64,000 nt of DNA from Bacteroidales bacterium UBA1680 (lineage in GTDB: Bacteria; Bacteroidota; Bacteroidia; Bacteroidales; UBA932): positions 124,001 to 188,000 of the forward strand of contig DCKG01000022.1 in the NCBI GenBank assembly GCA_002320605.1, given 5' to 3'. The position numbers were made by a program, and so were the translations under genes. The notes under the pieces are model-generated. The model was not told the origin of the DNA. It ran no database searches and saw only the letters and a program-made list of their open reading frames with translations. Shown one piece after another: positions 53,101 to 62,000 of the stretch (position 1 is the stretch's first letter; every line of letters starts with the position of its first letter).

Positions 53101-53193
53101 GCATCCATATTCATTGGTACTCCAGTGATGTACGATGCCACAATGAAACGTGCCGAAAAAGCTAATGCTGTGGCTCCTAAGGGGAAGAAATAA
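50122..53193 (+). CDS. secDF: Fused protein translocase SecDF
   Basis: 1023 aa joining SecD and SecF, the usual form in Bacteroidota. The SecD half has GLDLKGGMNVMLQV near residue 107, the periplasmic P1 region, then GLVLTLGMAVDANVIIYERIKEE with the membrane Asp needed for proton-driven action. The SecF half begins near residue 725 with FTYGVDFTGGRTYVVRF and has LTIIGYAINDNVVIFDRIRE. Twelve membrane helices are expected, six per half. It uses the proton gradient to pull exported proteins out on the periplasmic side. Monocistronic, with a strong terminator behind. Confidence 0.96.
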   Translation: MQSKGWIRFVAILLALASIWQLSFTAVTSIQERKAVKFAEQQAVVIQSTPEFAAIPEVDRAYYLDSIRKVQNSVYIDSVTNKKVYLWNTYKDCKEKEINLGLDLKGGMNVMLQVQLEDLVEALAGNNAAPEFQQAINLAKQRSVNSRDDFITLFADAWKEVGKGQRLAQVFGTYEMKDKIKPESTDAEVIGIIRGEAESAIGNSFNVLRNRIDRFGVTQPSIQKLGNSGRILVELPGVKEPERVRKLLQGTASLEFWETFTYDEIAPFLQEANQKLSEILSSTPDSVLAAEGVAPVDTATSAPASAADSLINQELAQNKDQSAEIEAYKKQNPLFAVLSPSNFKGNACIGFASAVDTALVNKYLAMPQIASIFPAEFKPMWSVHPSEYVQGNNIYELVAIKSTSRDGKAKLDGGSITDARVVYESGSNGEPSVSMSMNAEGANIWARMTGDNVGKQIAIVLDGMVYSYPNVQNAITGGNSSITGHFSQEEATDLVNVLKSGKLPAPAKIIQEQVVGPSLGAKSINAGMISFIIAFLLVLVYMVFFYQGAGLAADVALLCNVLLLFGVLVSFGAVLTLPGIAGLVLTLGMAVDANVIIYERIKEELAAGKGLGKAVADGYKNAYSAIIDGQVTTLLTGIVLFIFGSGPVQGFATTLIIGIITSVLTSIFITRLIFDDRIQRGKNISFDNKLTRNFLKNTHVDFIRARKYSYTISGILILIAILSICIKGFTYGVDFTGGRTYVVRFDQAVTAEQIREAVTAEFDGAVEVKQFGGGSQMKITTQYKNDQESTEVDAEVEKMLYDAVKPFFADQSMTLDEFTSTLENPNGIISSDKVGPTIANDIKRDAVIAVILALFVIFAYIAFRFRGWTWGLGGVVSLAHTAIIVIGFFSLFSGILPFNLDVDQTFIAAILTIIGYAINDNVVIFDRIREYKSLHPNVDLKTNTNLALNATLTRTVNTSVSTLVTMIAIAIWGGESIRGLAVALILGICIGTYASIFIGTPVMYDATMKRAEKANAVAPKGKK

Positions 53194-53220
53194 TTACCTA
53201 AGCATTCAATAATTATCATG

Positions 53221-53255
53221 ATCCTGGGAGACAGAAATCGTCTCCCAGGATTTTT
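53221..53255 (+). terminator. Terminator after secDF
   Basis: ATCCTGGGAGAC (53221-53232) pairs perfectly with GTCTCCCAGGAT (53240-53251), followed by TTTT. A strong intrinsic terminator, 27 bases after the secDF stop. Confidence 0.93.
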
Positions 53256-53276
53256 ATCAAAGTCCGTATTATTTGC

Positions 53277-53284
53277 TATATTTG
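53277..53284 (+). promoter_or_regulatory. -7 element for tRNA-Leu
   Basis: TATATTTG, matching TAnnTTTG, 11 bases before the tRNA. The upstream box is TTTA at 53253-53256 with 20-base spacing. Confidence 0.5.
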
Positions 53285-53295
53285 CAGAACGTCAA

Positions 53296-53383
53296 GCCTT
53301 GGTGGTGGAATGGTAGACACGAGGGACTTAAAATCCCTTGGCCAGCAATGGCTGTGCGGGTTCGATTCCCGCCCGAGGCACCA
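53296..53383 (+). tRNA. tRNA-Leu (UAA anticodon), CCA encoded
   Basis: 88 bases including an encoded 3' CCA. Acceptor GCCTTGG/CCGAGGC (one G-T pair), anticodon loop CTTAAAA giving UAA, a long class II variable arm (TGGCCAGCAATGGCTG region), and a standard T arm GCGGG-TTCGATT-CCCGC. The tRNA is intact although an integrase remnant starts 147 bases downstream, so the island keeps the 3' end of the gene as its attachment site. Confidence 0.95.
53340..53383. other. Putative attL in the 3' part of tRNA-Leu
   Basis: Tyrosine integrases often insert in tRNA 3' ends, and here the next gene reading away from the tRNA is a tyrosine integrase. The crossover core should be within the T arm, acceptor and CCA. 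The matching right-hand copy would be outside the window, so exact limits are inferred. Confidence 0.4.
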
Positions 53384-53423
53384 AGGAGTGTTTTTGATTT
53401 TTTTAAACATCTCCTGAGTGCGG

Positions 53424-53466
53424 AAAAGTCTAACAATTAGCGAGTTGCTATTGTTAGACTTTTTTA
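53424..53466 (+). terminator. Terminator between tRNA-Leu and the integrase remnant
   Basis: AAAAGTCTAACAAT-T-AGC (53424-53441) pairs with GCT-ATTGTTAGACTTTT (from 53447), 17 pairs with one bulge, ending in TTTTTT. It stops tRNA-Leu transcription. The stem is symmetric enough to work in both directions. Confidence 0.8.
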
Positions 53467-53530
53467 ATTGGTGCTTGCTATTTCGAAAAATAGCTTGTGT
53501 TTTTTGTCTTGTAAAAAACTTTTACAAGCT

Positions 53531-54846
53531 ATGGCTGTAACCTTCTATCTCTTCACGAGGCTGGACAAGAAAGGAGACCATCCGATCTACACATCCATTT
53601 ATCTTGGCTGGAGCAGATTTTGCTCCAGCATCGGGTATAGCATCAATCCTGACAAATGGGATGATGAGAAAATGAAAGTGAAGCACGGCGCCAGCAGTGC
53701 CCGAAAAGTACCTTTCAATACCAACAATTCCAGGATTGCGGCCATTTCGTCCAAGTTTGACACCCTTGAAGCGAACAACGCCAAGTTGTCAAAGGAACAG
53801 ATCAAGAAACAGCTTGCTGAAGTTATTGGAAGGCAAGTTAAGGGAGAAGAGACAGAGACGGACGGACCTGTCGGTTTCTTCAAATACTTCGATGCGTTCA
53901 TCCTTGACGGCAAGTTGAATCATAAATGGGCCTTAAATACCGTTAAGAAGTGGGGAACGCTCCGCAGCCATATGATGAAGTTCAATAAGAACATCACTCT
54001 CGATGACTTTGGTAAGGAAACCCTCGACGCATATGTTCGCTTCGGGCAACCGAAATCAATATGCTGGATGTTTCCGTCAGAAAAGAATTGAGTCTTCTTC
54101 GCTGGTATCTGGGCTGGTGTGTCGAGAAAGGATACACCACAAATCGGGTGTTCTCTAAATATCGTGCGAGGCTGGAAGACACGAAAAAGCCGGTGATCTT
54201 CCTTGAAAAGGATGAACTCTTGAAACTCTACAATTTCAAAATCCCCAAGAATGGATCAGAAGTAACTATCCACGACATGTATGGTGAAGAATATAAGAAG
54301 AAGGTTACTGAAAAAGCTTCTCTTGACAAGGTTAGGGACTTATTCTGCTTCTGCTGCTTCACCTCCTTGCACTATTCGGATCTGGCCCAGCTGCAGCGGA
54401 CAGACATCTAGGATGGGTATATCCGGCTTACTACTATCAAGATGGACGACACGGTCAATATACCTGTCAACGAAATGGTCCAGGCTATTCTGGACAAGTA
54501 CGCCGCATTTGATTTCGATGGTCTTGCCCTGCCCGTCATCACCAACCAGAAAATGAATCAGTATCTCAAGGACATCTGCGAACTGTGCGAGTTCACGACC
54601 CCGCTAACCATTGTCCAATACGTTGACGGGAAGAGGAAGGATGTCTGCTTCCCCAAATGGAAACTGATGGCAACCCATGCCGCACGTCGGACGTTTATCT
54701 GCACATCCCTGGCTGCAGGAATAGCTCTACAAGTCATCAAGAAATATACGGGACATTCTGACTACAAGGCCATGAGACCTTACATCGAGGTGGTGGAAAG
54801 GACCAAAGATGACGCCATGAAGACATTTATCAACTATTTTAAATAG
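53531..54846 (+). pseudogene. Tyrosine recombinase (integrase), broken
   Basis: Pieces of a Bacteroidota site-specific integrase of about 440 aa can be read: the N-terminal arm (FYLFTRLDKKGDHPIY), the SAM-like core-binding region, then a frameshift near 54040-54060 (one frame ends at 54091, the next carries VSVRKELSLLRWYLGWC), then an in-frame TAG at 54409-54411, after which homology continues in the same frame. The C-terminal catalytic part keeps HAARRTF, YTGHSDYKAM and the nucleophile Tyr in MRPYIEV. The first catalytic Arg is replaced by His (SLHYSDLAQL, where GLRYSD is usual). It is almost certainly inactive. It marks the left end of an island at tRNA-Leu. Confidence 0.85.
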
Positions 54847-54853
54847 GCGCGTC

Positions 54854-55438
54854 ATGAACATTCTTCTTGTCATCGTATACATGCTCTCGGCGGTTCTCCT
54901 CGTGTGGTTCGTCTATTGGGCTTTCAAGAATTCGGATCATTTCCTGCTTCTGGATAACAAATACAGGATGATGGTGAAAATCCGCGATTGCTATCTCAAG
55001 GGGTTGAAAGCTGACCCTCAGGATAACGAAGAATACTTCAAGCGAAAGGCCGTGAAGATTATAGAGGATTACAAGCCCGTCTTCGGTCCGCTTGAAAGAA
55101 AGGAGAATCTCAAGCTCCATAAATTGACCGTAACGAAGATGCTTTCAAAGTCGGAATTCTATCATTACTATTTCACACAGGACAGGTTCGCTCTGGCGGT
55201 ATTCGACAAGATGCATGAAGATTATCGATCCGGGGACTTTGCGACATACCCGAATAATATTGAAAGCAGCCTTCGTCCCGTTCTTCCTCAAGAGATGTCA
55301 AAGAACAAAACTCTTCTCAAAGATAATATCAAATTCATCCAAGCCGGATGGTTTGACGAGAAGGGCGTCCTATTCCCGGGGTCAAAAAATATTATAAACT
55401 GTTCGGCTCTTACTGGGGAATTAAACCTACAACAATGA
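54854..55438 (+). CDS. Membrane-anchored protein of unknown function, probably frameshifted
   Basis: 194 aa as read. One N-terminal membrane helix (about 3-23, ILLVIVYMLSAVLLVWFVYW), then a charged, mostly helical cytoplasmic part ending near FIQAGWFDEKGVLFPG. The final 16 or so residues look unrelated to the rest. Switching frame near 55380, within a GGGG...AAAAAA stretch, gives a coherent continuation to 55521, so the natural product was probably about 222 aa. It starts 7 bases after the integrase remnant, as accessory genes of integrated elements often do. No family recognised. Confidence 0.55.
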   Translation: MNILLVIVYMLSAVLLVWFVYWAFKNSDHFLLLDNKYRMMVKIRDCYLKGLKADPQDNEEYFKRKAVKIIEDYKPVFGPLERKENLKLHKLTVTKMLSKSEFYHYYFTQDRFALAVFDKMHEDYRSGDFATYPNNIESSLRPVLPQEMSKNKTLLKDNIKFIQAGWFDEKGVLFPGSKNIINCSALTGELNLQQ

Positions 55439-55521
55439 GGTCGAACAAGAGAAACGCACTTGAAAGTGTTGATGGAGCGTCGATGCAGATTGAAATAAAA
55501 AAGATTCTCGGCATCAATTAA
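55380..55521 (+). pseudogene. Frameshifted 3' part of the preceding gene
   Basis: In the frame +1 relative to the preceding gene this reads KKYYKLFGSYWGIKP, then TMRSNKRNALESVDGAS and MQIEIKKILGIN before TAA. The composition is that of real protein and continues naturally from the FDEKGVLFPG end of the upstream frame. A short reading frame from an ATG at 55435 exists but is more simply the displaced tail. Confidence 0.5.
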
Positions 55522-55645
55522 ACACAGAGATAGAAAAACGCAGATTAACCAATCATCAGTATCTATAATGTCGGCTACCGATAGACACAAATAGTGCCTA
55601 TTAATAGTGGCATAAGTATCTGTTCTTAAAAGAATAAACTTTATT

Positions 55646-55676
55646 TTTGAAATAAAGTTGTACATTTATACATTTG
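55646..55676 (+). promoter_or_regulatory. Strong promoter upstream of the island operon
   Basis: TTTG at 55646-55649, 19 bases, then TACATTTG at 55669-55676: a full match to the Bacteroidota consensus with the preferred spacing. It lies 286 bases before the first operon gene, leaving a very long leader. Between 55522 and 55645 I see nothing else. Confidence 0.75.
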
Positions 55677-55682
55677 TATTTG

Positions 55683-55961
55683 CAATCCAGTAGGAAAGCA
55701 ATTACATAAAGAAAGCGTTTAGCTTTATTCCATACCAAGGAATCTGGACAATTCACGTGTGGTGGGATAATGTTTAATCGCTTGCACTGGCTATATGCAG
55801 GGCTTATGCTCACGCTATAGCAAAGTGTGAGCAGTAACGACCCCTTATCTCCACACACGGCCGTCCATAGCCTCTTGGTAGGATAAGACTAAGTTGGCTC
55901 ACACTTTCTTCATTTATGATTAAGTTAACATTAATGAGCCATTGATGAAAACGATGCGCAA
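55683..55961 (+). ncRNA. Long structured leader or small RNA before the island operon
   Basis: About 280 bases without a convincing reading frame but with many possible pairings: CCAGT (55687-55691) / ACTGG (55786-55790); AAAGC (55712-55716) / GCTTT (55722-55726); GTGTGG (55757-55762) / CCACAC (55851-55856); GCTATA (55790-55795) / TATAGC (55816-55821); GTGTGAGC (55825-55832) / GCTCACAC (55897-55904), with a competing GCTCAC at 55808-55813. No T-run terminator precedes the operon, so it may be the 5' untranslated region or a processed RNA. Identity unknown. Confidence 0.45.
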
Positions 55962-57212
55962 ATGAAGAAATCGCTGTCTGTTCCGATTGTCTTAATAGCT
56001 ATTGCTATGGGTCTGGTGTCTTGCTCCTCTCCTATCAATAGCATCAACGATCCACATTTCGACGAAAGCGGTGTTTATCTTGACAGCCTTGGAAGTACCT
56101 TCCATTCGGCCTTCCCTACTTCTCTTGATTTTTATGTTGAGGTAAGCGGAAGCATGAATGGCTTTTTCAGAGCCAATCGGCCAACGGCTTTTAAGACAGA
56201 CGTATGGGCTATCGTTTCAAATTTTGATAATCCTGGCGTTTCTGTTCTATCTAACACAGGAACGCAAGCTACCAAGTTTACAGGTGACCAGTTTAGAAGC
56301 AGGATGAATTCAGGCGGCTTTGTTTCTACTGCATCTACCCAGGTTCCTGCCATGCTGGAAACCATACTACAATCCCTAGATTACGAAAATGGTGCAGTTG
56401 CTGTGCTTATTTCTGATATGAAATATAGTCCTGTTGGAAGCAAAGCCATGTCTGTCCTTCTCCAACAGTATGCAACTGATATTCGAAATATCGTTGGAAG
56501 ATTCCCCGGATCTGCATATAGCATAATTGGAGCTTATTCAGAGTATCTCGATGCTAAAGGCAACATCGCTTGCGAGAAGTCTCCATACTATTATGTGGTT
56601 ATCGGTAAAGATGTCTGTGTAGCAGAAGTTCGCAACTGTATCACAACCATCATTTCTGACAAAGATAATTATCTGGATAACATTGAGACTGGTTTTGATT
56701 ACAAGCGTCCCGCCTACGGATTTGGCGTTCCTGACAATATCATCCAACTTGATGAGGAACCAACATTCTACAATTACGATGTCTCCTATTCCGACACATG
56801 CAAAGTGGTGCTTAACCTTGACCTTTCTGATTTCCGCTGGCTGATTGCAAGCGATGAAGATGTCCTCAGAGAATGCCTTAAGGTGAAGGCAGCATACGGC
56901 TCAGAGATAGAGGTCGGCAAAATCAACATCAGTATAAACAATCACAACCAGAAGAAACTTGAAAGACTTGCGGTCGCTTCAGTTGAGTTGAAACTATGGA
57001 ATATGCCGATGGATGCTGATGTTATTGAATGGACTTTGGATCATCCGGAATATTCTGTTACTGATACCTTCATGCAGATTCAGAATGCTGCTGCCGAGGC
57101 AGACCTCACCGGGTCTTTCTCCTTAGCCAATTTCATACAGGGTGTTTTCCAAGCGGTTCAGAACCATTGGAACCAGGAACCCAACCGAATCTTGATTTCA
57201 AAAAGCAACTAA
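55962..57212 (+). CDS. vWA-like lipoprotein, first gene of the island operon
   Basis: 416 aa. Lipoprotein signal with Cys in MGLVSCSSPI. Residues about 54-64 read LDFYVEVSGSM, a von Willebrand A-type metal-binding (MIDAS) start in which the usual first Asp is Glu (ExSGSM). About 90 residues further on, VAVLISDMKYS matches the later vWA strand with its conserved Asp. The remainder has no recognised domain. The signal places it at the outer face of the inner membrane or in the outer membrane, so it could be the envelope sensor or adhesion part of the system. 3 bases separate it from the next gene. Confidence 0.72.
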   Translation: MKKSLSVPIVLIAIAMGLVSCSSPINSINDPHFDESGVYLDSLGSTFHSAFPTSLDFYVEVSGSMNGFFRANRPTAFKTDVWAIVSNFDNPGVSVLSNTGTQATKFTGDQFRSRMNSGGFVSTASTQVPAMLETILQSLDYENGAVAVLISDMKYSPVGSKAMSVLLQQYATDIRNIVGRFPGSAYSIIGAYSEYLDAKGNIACEKSPYYYVVIGKDVCVAEVRNCITTIISDKDNYLDNIETGFDYKRPAYGFGVPDNIIQLDEEPTFYNYDVSYSDTCKVVLNLDLSDFRWLIASDEDVLRECLKVKAAYGSEIEVGKINISINNHNQKKLERLAVASVELKLWNMPMDADVIEWTLDHPEYSVTDTFMQIQNAAAEADLTGSFSLANFIQGVFQAVQNHWNQEPNRILISKSN

Positions 57213-57215
57213 CAT

Positions 57216-57671
57216 ATGAAGATTGTTGACATTTACGGATGGGGACTTCCCAAGCAGGCGGATTTCCTTAACCACTTCAAAAACAACGACACGCTTTATA
57301 ATCAAGCCCGTGCCCTATGGAGCAAACTCGGCTCCTGCACGGTTTGGTTTATTGTCATTTTCGTAGTTATTGCATTGGTCTTCGTCATCATTTACTACGG
57401 GCCTTATAACAATAAGCCGGGGCGTCACTATAAGGTGAAGCATTGGCTTATTTGGATGCTCATTACTGCCGCTGTTACTTTTGTGATTACAATGGTATTG
57501 GGGCTGGTTATGGTTAAGTCTCCTCTTTCTGCAAGAATCTGCTTGATTCTCCGTGTCAGCGGAATCAATTTCTTCTACAGCATTGGAGTATATTTCATCG
57601 CTGCTCTTCTGGTCTGCAATATGCCGTTCCTGAAGACCAACGCATACAGGTTCCTTAAAATCGGCAAGTAG
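57216..57671 (+). CDS. Small membrane protein with three TM helices
   Basis: 151 aa. A soluble N-terminal part of about 40 residues (VDIYGWGLPKQADFL) is followed by three hydrophobic helices at about 43-66 (VWFIVIFVVIALVFVIIYYG), 78-100 and 115-136. No family recognised. Because it sits 3 bases after the vWA lipoprotein and 2 bases before the tubulin-like gene, it may link the envelope component to the cytoplasmic filaments; that is inference. Confidence 0.65.
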   Translation: MKIVDIYGWGLPKQADFLNHFKNNDTLYNQARALWSKLGSCTVWFIVIFVVIALVFVIIYYGPYNNKPGRHYKVKHWLIWMLITAAVTFVITMVLGLVMVKSPLSARICLILRVSGINFFYSIGVYFIAALLVCNMPFLKTNAYRFLKIGK

Positions 57672-57673
57672 TT

Positions 57674-59071
57674 ATGGCAAATAAAGTTTTCGTTTTCTGC
57701 ATTGGCGGAACCGGTCTCCGCGTAATGAAAGCCATCACGATGCTCGCGGCATCTGGCGTAAAGACGAATGGATATTCCATAGTCCCAATTATCATCGATC
57801 CTCATATCGACCTGGAAGAGAAAACCAAAGTTGACAATCTTATCCATGACTATATCAGCATCTACAAATATGCGACGACGAGCGAAGGGCAGCAGATGAA
57901 TCCGCTTGACGGGTTCTTCAACACCCAGTTCCAGCGCCTCGCAGAAATTGATGATGAGCAGAACAACACAAGCGCCAGCATGGCTGAACGCCGCACATTC
58001 GGTGAATACATGAATGTCGGCAACCTCAGCAATGATGACGTGAACAATTTCCTCGTGCAGACCCTCTTCTCGAAAGAGAATCTCACCAACAGCCTGTCCG
58101 TGGGATTCAAGGGCAATCCTAACATCGGAACAGTTGTCCTGAACGAGATGGTTAACGGAGCTGACTGGTACAGCGCTTTCACCCGCCATTGCGAGAGCGG
58201 AGACCGCGTGTTCATCATCAGTTCCATCTTCGGCGGTACAGGAGCATCAGGCTATCCTCTCATCGAGAAGAAGATTCGCGATGCTGAAGGATTCCCGAAT
58301 GTTCAGCGGGCAATAATGGGTGCCGTGACGGTGCTCCCTTATTTTTCCCTTGAAGATCCGACAGTCTCCAGAAGCGACATTGACTCCTCCAGTTTCTTCA
58401 CGAAGTCAAAATCCGCGCTGAGCTATTATGAGAACACCGTGAAATCGGATTATCTCTACTATGCCGGCGAGCAGACCCTTCGCGCAAATTACAAGAATAA
58501 TGAGAAGGAACAGAAAGACCTGGCCCATTTCGTAGAACTGGTAGCAGCCACAGCTTTGTTTGACTTCCTTTCCAAACCGAAACCGGATGCACCACAGGCA
58601 TTGACCCGTGCCATCTATGACGACAAGGTAGCCCTTGACTTGGCGTCTCTTGGAGCCGGATACAAAGGAATCGTCAAGAATGTTGCAGACATGATACTGC
58701 TTGACCTTCTGGTTAAGATTCTGCCTGAGGAATCGCGGTTCCCGCTAAAGAAAGACCGCAAGATGAACAAGGACTTCTATCAGGACCATGCATTCGTCGC
58801 TCTTGACCAGTTTACCAAAGGATTCTACCAGTGGTATAAGGAATTGTCCGAGAATGCCCGTGGTTTTACCCCACTGAACCTTGTCGGTCCCGGAAAGGAA
58901 CTGACCAATTTGGTAAAAGGCAATACGCTCAAAGGCAAGGATGAGTCTTACTATCTGCTGGAGATGATTAAGGCCAGCAACAAGGGTAACGGCGAGAAGC
59001 ATGACAACATCTTCCGTTATTTCTTGGAGTTTGCGTACAGCGCCATCAATGTTTACACCAAAAATCTGTAG
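57674..59071 (+). CDS. Tubulin/FtsZ-like GTPase
   Basis: 465 aa. The N-terminal strand and loop read VFCIGGTGLRVMKA (residues 6-19), as in the first nucleotide-binding loop of tubulin-like proteins. The tubulin signature is at about 185-193, IFGGTGASG, matching the (S/A)GGTG(S/T)G loop that contacts the GTP phosphates. The overall length fits Tubulin_2-type prokaryotic relatives (Pfam family of tubulin-like proteins) better than FtsZ. No membrane segment. Probably a cytoplasmic GTPase that may polymerise or form a ring under the membrane complex. It lies 2 bases after the three-TM gene and 7 before the actin-like gene. Confidence 0.8.
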   Translation: MANKVFVFCIGGTGLRVMKAITMLAASGVKTNGYSIVPIIIDPHIDLEEKTKVDNLIHDYISIYKYATTSEGQQMNPLDGFFNTQFQRLAEIDDEQNNTSASMAERRTFGEYMNVGNLSNDDVNNFLVQTLFSKENLTNSLSVGFKGNPNIGTVVLNEMVNGADWYSAFTRHCESGDRVFIISSIFGGTGASGYPLIEKKIRDAEGFPNVQRAIMGAVTVLPYFSLEDPTVSRSDIDSSSFFTKSKSALSYYENTVKSDYLYYAGEQTLRANYKNNEKEQKDLAHFVELVAATALFDFLSKPKPDAPQALTRAIYDDKVALDLASLGAGYKGIVKNVADMILLDLLVKILPEESRFPLKKDRKMNKDFYQDHAFVALDQFTKGFYQWYKELSENARGFTPLNLVGPGKELTNLVKGNTLKGKDESYYLLEMIKASNKGNGEKHDNIFRYFLEFAYSAINVYTKNL

Positions 59072-59078
59072 TTGAATT

Positions 59079-62000
59079 ATGAGTAGCATAGACATCAATA
59101 TCATACAGAGAGGCATCACCAACAACTTTGAGTGGTCAGCCGAGCAGGGACGTATAACCGCTGCAGATTTGGGTAAAATCGGCGAGCAACGTACCGACAA
59201 TTGCGGAGCGCTTAATGCTCTTCCTACTCCCTTTGCACGTTTCTTCGTGTTCAAGGAGGCATTCCGCCGCGTGCTGGAGCAGAAACTTGACCCTGTAAAC
59301 AAACCTGCAGGACGGGCTTACGAGCACCTTGTTTCCAATACACTTGATGTGTTCGAACTCCTCTATAATCTCAAGTATCACGAGAACCGTTGGAAGAGCC
59401 AGGACCGCAGAATCGTAATCAAGGAATGGAATTATGCCGACCAGATGAAGGTTCTCAAGAACGACGTCCCTATCTTGGGTAATGCCGTAGAGAGTTACTT
59501 CAAGGAAGATCTGGGCGAAGCATCCAGAAAACTCTTCTTCATTATTCTTGAGGACAAGGGCAAAGAATGCCTTTTGGCGACAAGTTCCCCGATGACCGGT
59601 TTCATTACCCCTCCTGATCTGGATCTCAAGACAGTACCCCTGGCCGGAAGAAATGAAGAAGACTTCATCGGAGCAATCTACCAGGCGCTTAATATTACCC
59701 CGCTTACCAGAAAAGAAGGTGGTAAGTATTTCAAGGATATTCTCCTCTTCGAGAACAGGAGTGAGGATTTCAAGAATTACATGTATAACAAGCTCTTCTC
59801 CGGCGGCGCTACCATCGATGCTCGCTTTAAGGAGTTGAGGGATTATATCAAGGCGTTTGATGCTGACCGACAAATAATCAAGAACTGGTCCGATGCTGAT
59901 CTCGAGCAGGTCTATTCGGTTAACAACACGCCCCTTGTGGTAAATGGAATTCCTATCCTTTGCAGCAAGGCCACTGATGTAATCAACTATCTTACGGATG
60001 ACATCATCAGGCTGCCCTACAAGATTGATTCTGATAAGTACGTAACGCTTGTTTTAACGCCGGACAGCGCTGACAGAGATTTCGATTATCTGCTTCCGTT
60101 GACGAAAGAAGGACTCGAGCATCTCAAGGCTGGCGACCTTAAGATTTCTGGAACAAAGAAGTCATATGGAGACGTTGCTGTCGTTCTGGAATGCAACGGA
60201 AAGAAGCACGAACGCTATTACACTGCAGAAAAGAATCCGGGCGCAGGCAAGGGCTCCGTACTCGACCTCTCGCTGGCAAAGATCAATTTCGATATTGCAC
60301 TCTTCCCGAATGTCCTGTCATACAAACCGGCAGAGAACAATTATTTCAAGATTCTGATATCGGCAACAGACCAGAACGAGAACAAGACCTTCTCTGTGAC
60401 AAATCTTGCCCTGGACTTCTATGCTACCGACAAGGGTGGAAAATACATCCATGTCGAGGAAGCGACCGACAACACCTTTGAAAACGGTGTTAGAGCGCCA
60501 TTTATCCGTTCTCAGCAAGACAGCAACAACGACTGCGGCACCAAGTATTACGAGGTGTTCAACACGCCTTTCAGCGCCATTTGTGCAGAGATTTATCTGG
60601 AAGGAAAGGCCTATCCGTTTGCTATAATCCCTATTTGGGACAAGTCGGAGCCGTCAGAGAAGAAGTTCTCTTACGCCATTGACCTGGGTACTTCCAATAC
60701 TTATATCTCACGTCGTGAATATGGCAAGATGACGGAGCCTCAGCAGCTGAAGATGGATAAGCAGATTGTCAATTATCTCCACGCCAAGGAAGAATCTGTC
60801 CAAAAGGGCCTTATTTCCAGGATTGAAGGAAAGATTCCGGAAGCATTCAAGACGTTGGTCAAAACGGAGTTTGTCCCTGCGCTTATTGACGATAAGACCT
60901 ACCGGTTCCCTATTCGCACGGCTCTCTGCGTGACCGGCGATGATACCAGGAAACCTGTCCTCTTTGACAACAGCAATATTGCTTTCTTCTACGAGAAGTT
61001 CCGTGGTGCCGGCAATCAGACTGTCATTACAAACATAAAGTGGGCGGAAGATGAAAAGAATCTGCGGGTGTTTATTCGCGAAATTCTTCTTCTAATCAAG
61101 GCTGATATCCTTCAGGAGAACGGTGTCATCTCAGGCACTGAGGTTATCTGGTTCCGTCCGCTCAGCTTCAAGGAAAGCATTCGACGCAACTTCGAGAAGA
61201 TTTGGAAAGAGGAAGCCTCCAATATCCTCAATCTTGACTCCGCAGAGCAGCAGTTGAAGTGCTATACGGAATCTGAGGCTCCCTACTACTACTTCGCGAC
61301 GAAGTCTGCTTTCCAGAATGTTGAGTCTGTCGCCGTGATGGACATTGGTGGTGGTTCTACTGATATTGTCTATTACGCCAAGGGAGAAGCTAAGATTGCT
61401 AACTCCGTCCATTTCGGATGCGATGTCCTTTGGGAGAATGGATACAACCAGTTTGTAAATGCCCGGGACAATGGTATCTTCAAGCACTACAAGGACAAGA
61501 TTCACTTCGATACCAACGAATTGAAGGAACTCTACGAAGCGATGTTGAAGTCGAACCATACTTCGACTCGTGACATCATCAATCTCTGGATCAGCAATGA
61601 CAAGGAGACTGAAATTGCCAAGAAACTGAGGACCGATCATATTTCTACCTTCGTCTATCACTACACGGCGCTGGTTTATTATATGGCCGCCATGTTCAAG
61701 GCGAACGAGCTTCCTTACCCGAGAACCATCATCTTCAGTGGTAACGGCAGTAAATATATCGACAACTATATTACTGATTCCAAGGTAATCCTGAAACAGA
61801 TTACCGAGCTGATTGTGTCGAAGGTATATGGGGCTGAAATATCTGATATTGAACTCGTTCTGCCTATGGAGCGTAAGGAAAGTACCTGCTACGGCGGCCT
61901 ATACCACCGCGCAGGAGCCAAGGAACCGAAGCCGGTTGTTTACCTGGGCGACGGCAACAATGCTGAATATAAGGATGTCGAGGCCATCAATGCGGCTTAT

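Noticed and set aside
55288..55858. Minus-strand reading frames before the island operon
   Set aside because: They are low-complexity frames crossing the promoter and the frameshifted gene, with no recognisable features.
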